A stretch of 64,000 bases of DNA, from contig NZ_BJYR01000016.1 in NCBI RefSeq assembly GCF_007991615.1, forward strand, positions 110,548 through 174,547, read 5' to 3'. The translations under genes were made by a program, and so were the position numbers. Under the pieces are notes generated by a model, which was given only the letters and a program-made list of their open reading frames with translations, did not search any database and had not been told where the DNA came from. Positions 1 to 7,396 of the stretch are shown in pieces. Positions within the stretch are counted from its first letter, which is position 1, and every line of letters starts with the position of its first letter. The stretch is from Novosphingobium sediminis (GTDB lineage Bacteria; Pseudomonadota; Alphaproteobacteria; Sphingomonadales; Sphingomonadaceae).

Positions 1-1
1 T

Positions 2-1633
2 GCGTGGTCGCCGGATGGCAAGCAGATCGCCTATGTGATGCACGTGCCGGGCGAGCCGGCGAAGTTCGGCGCGGCGCCCGCCAAGCCCGAGGGCGCGAAG
101 TGGGCCGAGCCGCTCGAAGTGATCGACCGGGTAACCTACCGCGCCGATGGCGACGGCTATCTCAAGCCGGGCTTCGATCAGGCGTTCGTGGTGGCGGCGG
201 ATGGCGGTGCGCCGCGTCAGCTGACCTTCGGCAAGTTCGATGTTTCGGGTCCGCTTTCGTTTTCGCCCGATGGACGCGCGCTCGTGCTATCCTCCAATCG
301 CCGCGCGGATTGGGAGCGCGAGCAGAATGACAGCGAGGTCTTCGCCGTCGATCTGGCGAGCGGCGCGCTGACCCAGCTGACCAAGCGCTATGGGCCGGAT
401 CACAATCCGGTGCTTTCGCCCGATGGCAGCAAGATCGCCTATCTGGGCTATGACGATACGCGACGGAGCTATCAGGAAGATGTGCTCTATGTGATGGACC
501 GCGATGGATCCAATCCGCGCGCGCTGACGGCCTCGCTCGATCGCAGCATCGAGGATGTGCAGTGGGCGGCGGACGGGCGCTCGGTCTACGTGGCGTATGA
601 TGACAAGGCCGTGCGCAAGGTCGCGCGGGTGGACCTTGCGGGCAAGCTGACGGTGCTGGCCGAGGGGCTGGCGGGTGGCGGGCTGGACCGGCCCTATACC
701 GGCGGCAGCTTCAGCGTTTCCAAGGGCGGGGTGATCGCATGGACCGGCGATGCCAGCGGCGGCCAGCGTCCGGCCGATCTCTTCATTGGCAAGCGGCAGG
801 TGACGCGGCTGAATGAGACGCTGATGTCGGGCAAGACCATGGGCCGGATCGAGCCGCTGGATGTGACAGCAAGTGACGGGCGCAAGATCGGCGCGTGGCT
901 GGTGCTGCCGCCCAGCTACCAGCAGGGCAAGCGGGTGCCCCTCGTCCTCGAGATCCACGGCGGGCCGCACAGCGCCTATGGGCAGGTCTTCTCGACCGAT
1001 GACCAACTCTATGCCGCGCACGGCTATGCGGTGCTTTACACCAATCCGCGCGGTTCGACCTCCTATGGCAGCGAGTTCGCCAACACGATCGACAAGAACT
1101 ACCCGAGCGATGACTACGGCGATCTGATGAGCGCGGTCGATGCCGCGATTGCCAAGGGCGTTGCCGATCCCGACAACCTGTTCGTGACGGGCGGTTCGGG
1201 CGGCGGCGTGCTGACGAGCTGGATCGTTGGCAAGACCGACCGGTTCAAGGCAGCGGCGGCGCAGAAGCCTGTCATCAACTGGATCAGCGAGGCGCTGACG
1301 ATGGACGGCACCGGCTTCACCTCGCGCTATTGGTTCAGCAAGCAGCCGTGGGAAGACCCGATGAGCTACTGGAACCGTTCGCCGCTCTCGCTTGTCGGCA
1401 ACGTGAAGACGCCGACGATGGTGGTGGTCGGCAGCGAGGATTACCGCACGCCGGTCAGCGAATCCGAGCAGTATTACGCCGCGCTGCAGATCCGGGGCGT
1501 GCCGACTGCGCTGGTGAAGGTGCCGGGGGCGAGCCACGGCGGGTTCACCGCGCGGCCTTCGCAATCGGCTGCCAAGGCTTCGGCGATCCTTGCGTGGTTC
1601 GACAAGTATCGCACCGACGCGGGCAAGAAGTAA
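2..1633 (+). CDS. S9 family (prolyl oligopeptidase) serine peptidase, 5'-truncated
   Basis: The frame is open from the window edge, so the N-terminus is missing and about 543 residues are visible. The first half shows beta-propeller (WD40-like/TolB-like) repeats of the type SPDG-x-I/L (for example WSPDGKQIAY at the edge and LSPDGSKIAYLGY). The second half is the alpha/beta hydrolase domain. The triad is visible: nucleophile Ser in GGSGGG (codon 1196-1198), Asp in GSEDYRTPV (codon 1439-1441) and His in GASHGGF (codon 1535-1537). The family hydrolyses oligopeptides, often after Pro, usually in the periplasm or cytoplasm; location cannot be judged without the N-terminus. The next gene starts 2 bases after the stop, so the two are probably co-transcribed. 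Confidence 0.93.
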   Translation, partial: AWSPDGKQIAYVMHVPGEPAKFGAAPAKPEGAKWAEPLEVIDRVTYRADGDGYLKPGFDQAFVVAADGGAPRQLTFGKFDVSGPLSFSPDGRALVLSSNRRADWEREQNDSEVFAVDLASGALTQLTKRYGPDHNPVLSPDGSKIAYLGYDDTRRSYQEDVLYVMDRDGSNPRALTASLDRSIEDVQWAADGRSVYVAYDDKAVRKVARVDLAGKLTVLAEGLAGGGLDRPYTGGSFSVSKGGVIAWTGDASGGQRPADLFIGKRQVTRLNETLMSGKTMGRIEPLDVTASDGRKIGAWLVLPPSYQQGKRVPLVLEIHGGPHSAYGQVFSTDDQLYAAHGYAVLYTNPRGSTSYGSEFANTIDKNYPSDDYGDLMSAVDAAIAKGVADPDNLFVTGGSGGGVLTSWIVGKTDRFKAAAAQKPVINWISEALTMDGTGFTSRYWFSKQPWEDPMSYWNRSPLSLVGNVKTPTMVVVGSEDYRTPVSESEQYYAALQIRGVPTALVKVPGASHGGFTARPSQSAAKASAILAWFDKYRTDAGKK

Positions 1634-1635
1634 GC

Positions 1636-2727
1636 ATGCGGCGGGTCCTCCTTGCATTGGTGCTGCTGCTCGGGGCGATCTGTCCGGCATGGGCGGCAGA
1701 GCCGAAGCGGCAGGTCATCATCGATGACGAGGGTTTCGCGATCCCGCATCTGATGCTGCTGGAGGACCCGCGCGTCGACGTGCTGGGGATCACCACGGTT
1801 TCGGGCAATGTCTGGGCGAACCGGGCAACGGCGATGGTGCTGCGCGGACTGGAACTGCTGGGCCGGACCGAAGTGCCGGTAGCGGAAGGGGCGACCTTTC
1901 CGCTGCTCAACAGCGAGGCGCGCACCGAGCGGTGGGAAGCGCTCTACGGCAAGATGGTCTGGAAGGGCGCCTTCATGAAGCAGTGGGCCGAGCCTACTGC
2001 GCAGTCCACGCCGCCTTATCACGGGCCGTTCGATCCGGTGGACCTGCCGTGGGGCAATCCCAAGCTCAAGGCGCTGAATGAGCCGGCAGCGCAGTTCCTG
2101 ATCCGCACGGTGCGTGCGCATCCGCATCAGGTTACGATCATCGCTTCGGGGCCGCTGACCAATCTGGCGCTGGCACAGCGGCTTGATCCCGAGTTTGCGA
2201 GTCTGGTCAAGGAACTGATCATCATGGGCGGGAGCCTTGCGCCGCGTCAGGTGCTGGAGGGCAAGTCCGCTGCCGACTTCGCGCGCGAGTTCGTCAACAC
2301 GCCCCGGCGCGAGTTCAACATCCGTTTCGATCCCGAAGCGGCGAGCATGGCCGCGCATGCGCCGTGGCCCAAGGTGACGATCGTGCCGTCCGATCCTTCG
2401 ACCGCGACGCAGCTTTCGCCCGCGCTGCTGGAGCGACTTGCCAAGGCCTCGCGCCCGCCGGTGGCGGCATTTCTGCGGCGTATGGAACCCGGCTTTCCGA
2501 TGTGGGACGAGATCGCCGTGGCGGTGTGGCTCGATCCCGGCATCGTCACGAAGTCCGAGCGGCTATGGTATGACTTCAATACGGATTTCGGCGCGGGCTA
2601 TGGCGATATGCTGACCTGGCACGACGCCTATCGACCGCATCTGGACGAGGGGCAGGCCGATGTTGTGCTGTCGGTCGATGTGGCGCGCATGGAAACGCTG
2701 ATGGCGAAGGCGCTGGGAGAGCGTTAG
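1636..2727 (+). CDS. Exported nucleoside hydrolase-like protein with degenerate N-terminal metal motif
   Basis: The protein has 363 residues. Residues 1-21 form a clear Sec signal peptide ending AWA, so it is probably periplasmic. The fold assignment rests on GITTVSGN, GPLTNLAL, MGGSL, FNIRFDPEAA and WDEIAVAVWLDP, all typical of the IunH/inosine-uridine hydrolase family, which cleaves the N-glycosidic bond of nucleosides. The odd point is the first motif. Family members carry DTDPGxDD, which supplies Ca2+ ligands and the catalytic base, but here the stretch is IIDDEGFAIPH. The ATG at 1636 lies 2 bases after the S9 peptidase stop. Its 3' end overlaps the frame of the convergent glycosyltransferase gene. 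Substrate is unknown, and the protein may bind rather than hydrolyse. Confidence 0.88.
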   Translation: MRRVLLALVLLLGAICPAWAAEPKRQVIIDDEGFAIPHLMLLEDPRVDVLGITTVSGNVWANRATAMVLRGLELLGRTEVPVAEGATFPLLNSEARTERWEALYGKMVWKGAFMKQWAEPTAQSTPPYHGPFDPVDLPWGNPKLKALNEPAAQFLIRTVRAHPHQVTIIASGPLTNLALAQRLDPEFASLVKELIIMGGSLAPRQVLEGKSAADFAREFVNTPRREFNIRFDPEAASMAAHAPWPKVTIVPSDPSTATQLSPALLERLAKASRPPVAAFLRRMEPGFPMWDEIAVAVWLDPGIVTKSERLWYDFNTDFGAGYGDMLTWHDAYRPHLDEGQADVVLSVDVARMETLMAKALGER

Positions 2728-3769
2728 CGGCCTTCAAAGGCTGGCCCTCGCGGCGCGGGGTAGCCGGAACGGATTGCAGGAGCGCGCACCATTGCATCAG
2801 GCGGGTCTCGTGGCAGTTCCGGACCGAGGCGCGTGCCTCTCTCGCAATATCGTGCAAATTGGCAGACCACATTGTGCCAAGCGCTGCTTCGATCGAAGCC
2901 TCATCGGTGAAATCGACCACTTGGCCTGCATCTGCGGCTTGTTCGATCAGGCCATCGACTGGCGCGACCATGATGGGGCGGCCGGCTTCACGCGCTTCGT
3001 TGGCGACCATGCCATAGGCTTCCCAGCGCGAAGGCACCGCAATGACATCGCAGGATTGGAGGAACGTTGCCACGTCATCGACTTTGCCGGTGAAGCGGAT
3101 CGCCGGGCAATTGCCCGCCAGCGCTCGCAGCCTCAACTTGTCCTCGCCGAAACCGCCGAGAACGAGATCGCAGTTCGGAAACCAGCCCTTGCGAAATGCG
3201 GCGATCAGGACGTCGAAGCCCTTCTGCTCGCAAAAGCGGCCGTAGGCACCGATCTGCAGGCGCTCCCCTGGCTCGGGCAAGGGCAGGTCGGCAAGGCCCG
3301 GGTTCTCGGCATAGGGGTGAATCACTGTGATCCGATCGGCATTGATTCCAGCCGCTTCCTGCAGCCACTCCGCTTGCGCGTGCGAGACGCAGACGATCTG
3401 GTCGACCAGCCGCATGGCCAGCCACAGCATGGCGCGGAAACGCGGCGTGCTGGGGACGTGCATGGCTTCCCACGCGCGGGTGTAGCTATGCTCGACATGA
3501 ATGATCCGCGCCTTGGGATTGCGCAGCTTCAGGCTTGCTAGCAGGGCCAACCGGCGCCAGTTGGGCGGGAAATGCGTGATGATCACATCGGCGGTGATGC
3601 GCGGCGCGACCATCGCGGTCGGAGGCACGACGATGGTCGATGCATCGGCGATCTGAGCCAAGGCTTCCGCTTCGAACACGCCGAGCGCGCGGGTGACGCC
3701 GCCCAGCGAACAATCGTCGAGCAGATTGGCGACCCGCAGGCGCGTCCCGGACGGATGGGCCGACTTCAT
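2576..3769 (-). CDS. GT4-type glycosyltransferase (EPS cluster)
   Basis: A 397-residue GT-B glycosyltransferase, last gene of a four-gene minus-strand operon. The C-terminal donor-binding half shows GAYGRFCEQKGFDVLIAA and the family Glu-x7-Glu motif in WEAYGMVANEA. It would transfer a nucleotide-activated sugar to the lipid-linked EPS intermediate at the cytoplasmic face. The start at 3769 is chosen because it forms an ATGA overlap with the stop of the upstream GT2 gene. The last ~50 codons (Pro/Arg-rich, low complexity) run antisense into the end of the nucleoside hydrolase gene, a 152-base convergent overlap. This tail is probably not part of the folded domain, and no earlier stop exists in frame. 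Confidence 0.88.
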   Translation of the reverse strand: MKSAHPSGTRLRVANLLDDCSLGGVTRALGVFEAEALAQIADASTIVVPPTAMVAPRITADVIITHFPPNWRRLALLASLKLRNPKARIIHVEHSYTRAWEAMHVPSTPRFRAMLWLAMRLVDQIVCVSHAQAEWLQEAAGINADRITVIHPYAENPGLADLPLPEPGERLQIGAYGRFCEQKGFDVLIAAFRKGWFPNCDLVLGGFGEDKLRLRALAGNCPAIRFTGKVDDVATFLQSCDVIAVPSRWEAYGMVANEAREAGRPIMVAPVDGLIEQAADAGQVVDFTDEASIEAALGTMWSANLHDIAREARASVRNCHETRLMQWCALLQSVPATPRREGQPLKAANALPAPSPSAFPCAPHRPTAQHRPAPRPDAVDRRRARSAYRHSPRRNPY

Positions 3770-4782
3770 GCGACTAGCTGCCCACCAGCGGCGCGCCCTG
3801 CGAGGCGGGCAAATTGGTCGGGTCCGATCATGCGGCCCACCAGCGCGGCTCCGAATGTGGTCAGCGACTTCGCCGGTTCCTCGAGCAGCGGGCGGACGCT
3901 GCTGACGACGGCTCCGCGCAGCAGCGCCATTGCCATCCCGGCATCGCCAAGTTGAATGGCGCGGCGCGCGAGGTAGCGCAGCTGATAGGCGCGGGCCCGG
4001 GCAACATGGCGGGCGGTGAATTCTGGCGCATAGCTGGCCATCCGCGCAACGACGCCCTGCCAAGATTCGTATTGCCGCAGGATCTGCGCCGAAAGGCCGC
4101 TGCCGCCGATGCGATACTCGGTCTGCACCGTTGCAATGCCCTCGAAACGGACGCCGCCGGTCAGCGAAAGCCTGAGCCACATTTCGATATCTTCCGACTG
4201 GCGCAGCGATTCATCGAACCAGCACGTGCGCATACGATCGTCCGGGTGCGCGAAGGCGACGGTGTCGAGCGCCGAACGCCGCAGCACGGGAGCAGAGCCG
4301 TTGCCCACCGGATTGCGGCAGAAGATGTCTTCGGGCGCGATCGACTTGAGCTTGGGCCGCTGGACAATGCGCAGCGGCTGGCCAGCGGCATCGATGAAGC
4401 GAGAGGGCGCAAAGCTGACGCCGATCTCCGGCGTATTGTCGAGGTGGATTACATGCAGCATCAGCTTCTCGGGAAGCCAGCGGTCATCGGAATCGAGCAG
4501 CGCGATGTACTCGCCGCGCGCTGCTGCGATGCCGGTGTTGCGTGCGCCTGCAAGGCCGCGGTTGCGCTGTGACACGATGGTGATGCGAGGATCGGAGAAC
4601 GATCGGCAGATCTCCATCGAAGCATCGGAACCACCATCATCGACGATGATCAACTCGAAATCGTTGAAGGTCTGGGCGAGCACCGAGCGGATCGCTTCGG
4701 CGGCATAGGCTTCCACATTGTAGACGGGCATGACGACCGAGACGCGGGGAAGGGCCTCGGTGTTGAGCTGAAGGACGTTCAT
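3766..4782 (-). CDS. GT2 family glycosyltransferase (EPS cluster)
   Basis: 338 residues, GT-A fold. The N-terminal domain begins VSVVMPVYN and carries IIVDDGGSD and the metal-binding DxD in LLDSDDRW, followed by a C-terminal region with ED in SEDIEMWLRL. The family inverts configuration while adding a sugar to a lipid carrier or glycan. It sits second-last in the flippase-GT2-GT2-GT4 operon and shares 4 bases (ATGA) with the GT4 gene after it. A 31-base gap separates it from the GT2 gene before it. The two GT2 proteins are clearly related over the first ~120 residues, suggesting an old duplication. The donor sugar cannot be deduced. Confidence 0.92.
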   Translation of the reverse strand: MNVLQLNTEALPRVSVVMPVYNVEAYAAEAIRSVLAQTFNDFELIIVDDGGSDASMEICRSFSDPRITIVSQRNRGLAGARNTGIAAARGEYIALLDSDDRWLPEKLMLHVIHLDNTPEIGVSFAPSRFIDAAGQPLRIVQRPKLKSIAPEDIFCRNPVGNGSAPVLRRSALDTVAFAHPDDRMRTCWFDESLRQSEDIEMWLRLSLTGGVRFEGIATVQTEYRIGGSGLSAQILRQYESWQGVVARMASYAPEFTARHVARARAYQLRYLARRAIQLGDAGMAMALLRGAVVSSVRPLLEEPAKSLTTFGAALVGRMIGPDQFARLAGRAAGGQLVA

Positions 4783-4813
4783 GATTGGGACTTTCTGGCT
4801 GAAATATGAATGA

Positions 4814-5806
4814 TCAGGCGAAGATACGGCGACGCATCGCGGCGGGGATCAGGGGGGCGACACAGGCCGCAAGCACGGTGGCAAGCCCGCGCTGGCGCTC
4901 GGCCATGAAGCTGCGCGCATCGAGCCGAAGCCCGCGCACGACGAAGTTCAGTGCCCGCAGCGGGCTGCCCCCCGAGCGCAGCAGTCGGCGCGCAAGGTAG
5001 CGGCAATAGAGCGCTTCGAGCGAGGCGCGGACCGCGCCATCATCGATGTAGCGATCGACCAGAACGCGCCATCCCGCATGCATCTGCGCAAGATCCATGG
5101 AGAGGCCGTCCGGGCTGAAGCGGTAGCCGGTAAGTACGTCGTCGATGCCATCGACCTTGGCGCCGCGCGAAACGAGCCGGGCGACGAACTCCTGGTCTTC
5201 GGCAAACTTGAGGTGCTGGTCGAACCCGCCCAGCATGACGAACCAGTCGCGGCGCACCACGAGATTGGAAGCGGTGCAGACCGGATTTTCACCCAGCACA
5301 TCGGCAAGACGCGGCGTGTTCGGGCAAAGCGTCGAGACCGTCCGCGCGCCCTCAAGCGTATCGGCATCGCGCGCGATGAAGGCTATGCGGGCGTAGCTCG
5401 CAGCAAGCTCGGGCTGATCGCGGTGCAGGCCAATGTGTTGGGCAAGCTTTCCCGGGGCCCACAGGTCGTCGGCATCGAGGAACGCGACAAGCGGTGCTGC
5501 CGCCACTTCGACGCCAAGATTGCGCGCCGAGGAGACGCCGCCATTGAGCTGGGAGATCACCCGGAGCCGCGGTTCCTGCGCCGCAATGGCGAGCAGGATA
5601 TCAAGGCTTGCGTCCGAAGAATCGTCGTCAACGGCGATGATCTCGAAGCTGGAAAACGTCTGGGCAAGGACCGAACCGATCGTCTCGGCAATCGTCAGGG
5701 CAGCGTTGTAGACAGGCACGACGACCGAAATCTCGGGGCGAATGTCAGCATATGCGCCGGGCGCTGCGCCGGGTGCTGCGGGGTGCGGGCAGGGGGTTGC
5801 GATCAT
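4814..5806 (-). CDS. GT2 family glycosyltransferase (EPS cluster)
   Basis: 330 residues. After a Pro/Ala-rich leader of ~24 residues the GT-A core begins ISVVVPVYN, with IIAVDDDSSD and the DxD motif in FLDADDLW, and a C-terminal ED in FAEDQEFVARL. The ATG at 5806 is preferred because it gives an ATGA overlap with the flippase stop (5803). A longer in-frame extension upstream would lie entirely antisense-free but inside the flippase gene, and it has Arg-rich shadow-like sequence. The role is addition of a sugar to the growing undecaprenyl-linked repeat unit of the EPS; the sugar itself is unknown. Confidence 0.9.
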   Translation of the reverse strand: MIATPCPHPAAPGAAPGAYADIRPEISVVVPVYNAALTIAETIGSVLAQTFSSFEIIAVDDDSSDASLDILLAIAAQEPRLRVISQLNGGVSSARNLGVEVAAAPLVAFLDADDLWAPGKLAQHIGLHRDQPELAASYARIAFIARDADTLEGARTVSTLCPNTPRLADVLGENPVCTASNLVVRRDWFVMLGGFDQHLKFAEDQEFVARLVSRGAKVDGIDDVLTGYRFSPDGLSMDLAQMHAGWRVLVDRYIDDGAVRASLEALYCRYLARRLLRSGGSPLRALNFVVRGLRLDARSFMAERQRGLATVLAACVAPLIPAAMRRRIFA

Positions 5807-7137
5807 GAGCAGGGCTCCGAACGAAGGTTGAGAGAGCGCGGAATATCCAGCGCGGGAAGGAGAACGCGGGCGCCGTTCCAGAGCGCGCCGAGGGTCTGTC
5901 CCGCAATCAGGCCGATGACTGCGAACTTGAGCTCGCCAAAATGCGCGCCGAGCCACAGTCCGCCCAGCGCCAGCACGCAGGTGAGCGTGCTGCTTGCGGC
6001 ATCGGTGCCGACCTTGCCTTCGGCGCGCAGCCAGCAGCCGGTGATCTGGGCCACCAGCAGCGGCACGCCAGCAAGGCAGAGGATGGCGATGAGCGGCGCG
6101 GCAAAGGCCCAGTGCGCGCCGAACACGAGCGGCACATAAAACGGAGCGGCCAGCGCCTGCAGTGCGACTATGGGCACAAACACTGCAGCACCGCCGAGCG
6201 CGATACGGCGCAGCATCCCGATGCGGGCAGGACCGGCCTTGGCCCCACAGAGCATCGGGAACGCAACGCTTCCGAAGGCGGTGACCAGCGAGCTGACGAT
6301 CCCGACGCCCGCGTTGAATGCGAAGTAGTAGGTTCCCAGCGCCGAAGTGCCCAGCACAGCGGCGATGATCAGATTGTCACCTTGCGTGCGCAGGGCGGCC
6401 ATACCGTCGGCCAGCATGATCGGTCCGGCATAGCGCAGCATCCGCGCAGCCGGGATCAGTCCGGCAGCGCGATCCGGCTGCCAGGGCGCAGCACGGCGCG
6501 CAAGGATCAGCCAGAGCGGCGCCGTCAGCAGCTTGGGGAGCACGATCGACCAGGGGCTCGGCCAGATCAGCAGGAGCGCCGCGGTGAGGATCTGGTCGGC
6601 GATGGCCTGGCTCGCCCCGATCCGTGCGAGCCGCGATACCAGCCCTGCGCGCATCGCGAGGTAGAACTGCACATGGCCGCCCGCCATGAAAGGATAGACC
6701 AGTGTCAGCGCCGAGAGCATTGCGCCTGCGGTCGTGCGGTGGAACACGATCGCCAGAAGCGCCGCAACGAGCAGTTGCACGATCATCAACGCACCGGTCC
6801 AGCCCGCGTAAAAGCGTTGGACCGAGTTGCAGGTTGCCGCGAGGTCGCAGGCCTCGGCCTGCACGATCTGCTGGCCGGTGCCGATCCGCTCAAGCACCCG
6901 CACCAGTTCGAATACGGTCAGCGCCAGCGCGGCCTCGCCGACAATCGCCGGGGCAAGGCTGCGCGCAATGACCACGGTCGTCAGGAGGCGTACCAGGCGC
7001 GTGGCCACTTCCGCGCTGCCATAGCTGCCCAAACCCCGCGCAAGCTGCGCAAAGTGCGGACCGATACGGTGTTCGGCTTTCTGGATGAGGCGCAATGGCA
7101 CGAAATGAGCTCCGGATTGGCGTTTCCGAAGCAGCAT
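5803..7137 (-). CDS. Wzx-type polysaccharide flippase / oligosaccharide translocase
   Basis: About 444 residues with 11-12 hydrophobic segments and the N-terminal signature of the polysaccharide synthase transporter family (GSYGSAEVATRLVRLLTTVV). It would flip the lipid-linked EPS repeat unit across the inner membrane. It is first in a tightly overlapping operon with three glycosyltransferases. The annotated ATG at 7137 is preceded by a TTG at 7140. A near-consensus -24 element (TGGCACG) overlaps this ATG at 7145-7151, so a start further inside (for example the GTG at the VPLRLIQ segment) is possible if that element is used. A better-placed sigma-54 element lies at 7187-7201. Confidence 0.87.
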   Translation of the reverse strand: MLLRKRQSGAHFVPLRLIQKAEHRIGPHFAQLARGLGSYGSAEVATRLVRLLTTVVIARSLAPAIVGEAALALTVFELVRVLERIGTGQQIVQAEACDLAATCNSVQRFYAGWTGALMIVQLLVAALLAIVFHRTTAGAMLSALTLVYPFMAGGHVQFYLAMRAGLVSRLARIGASQAIADQILTAALLLIWPSPWSIVLPKLLTAPLWLILARRAAPWQPDRAAGLIPAARMLRYAGPIMLADGMAALRTQGDNLIIAAVLGTSALGTYYFAFNAGVGIVSSLVTAFGSVAFPMLCGAKAGPARIGMLRRIALGGAAVFVPIVALQALAAPFYVPLVFGAHWAFAAPLIAILCLAGVPLLVAQITGCWLRAEGKVGTDAASSTLTCVLALGGLWLGAHFGELKFAVIGLIAGQTLGALWNGARVLLPALDIPRSLNLRSEPCS

Positions 7138-7186
7138 CAAAAAGCGTGCCAGTTACGGGAAATCCCCTATCCTGCGGTCACTGATG

Positions 7187-7201
7187 GCAATGCCGGTTCC
7201 A
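7187..7201 (-). promoter_or_regulatory. Candidate sigma-54 promoter for the flippase-GT operon
   Basis: Read on the minus strand the sequence is TGGAACCGGCATTGC. It has the GG and GC dinucleotides at the required 10-base spacing, with two mismatches to TGGCACG-N4-TTGC. The -12 GC lies about 50 bases before the ATG, so an RNA start near 7175 would leave a ~38-base leader. This is the weakest of the six -24/-12 elements in the locus. An alternative TGGCACG-CTTT-TTGAT at 7136-7151 has a perfect -24 but lacks the -12 GC. Confidence 0.5.
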
Positions 7202-7205
7202 TCTT

Positions 7206-7281
7206 GCGCAGAATGCAATCGATATTGCCGGGTTGGTCCGCAAAATGCGCAGGCGGCTCGCATCACTTTCGCAATATGCAA
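7206..7281. promoter_or_regulatory. Three palindromic enhancer-like sites between divergent EPS promoters
   Basis: Three 13-bp imperfect palindromes sit at 7206-7218 (GCGCAGAATGCAA), 7238-7250 (CCGCAAAATGCGC) and 7269-7281 (TCGCAATATGCAA). All share GCA-N3-TGC. Centres are 32 and 31 bases apart, about three helical turns, so they lie on one DNA face. They are ~37-100 bases from the inferred flippase RNA start and ~87-150 bases upstream of the ATP-grasp RNA start. They match palindromes at 13333-13386 and 17422-17480. I infer they bind the sigma-54 activator encoded at 17585. Confidence 0.65.
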
Positions 7282-7335
7282 TGCTGCTGCGTTGCCGGAT
7301 TTCCTATTAAATTGGATTCATTTGATAATTTTAAC

Positions 7336-7351
7336 TGGCACAGCACCTGCT
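7336..7351 (+). promoter_or_regulatory. Sigma-54 (-24/-12) promoter for the ATP-grasp gene
   Basis: The sequence TGGCACAGCACCTGCT has the full TGGCAC -24 box, and the -12 GC lies at the correct distance. The expected RNA start is near 7362, leaving a ~35-base leader before the ATG at 7397. The surrounding DNA is unusually AT-rich for this genome. The palindromic triplet at 7206-7281 lies at typical enhancer distance. Confidence 0.75.
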
Positions 7352-7396
7352 TTGACGAGGCGCTTCATCACACGTTCTCTTCTTAAAGGTCCCCGC

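Noticed and set aside
287..1690. Long minus-strand open frame opposite the S9 peptidase
   Set aside because: Antisense shadow in high-GC DNA: composition is Arg/Ala/His-rich, it has no family motifs, and the plus-strand gene has a full catalytic triad.
7206..7281. CRISPR array or tandem repeat
   Set aside because: Three short palindromes with regular spacing only, no long identical repeats or spacers, and no cas genes.
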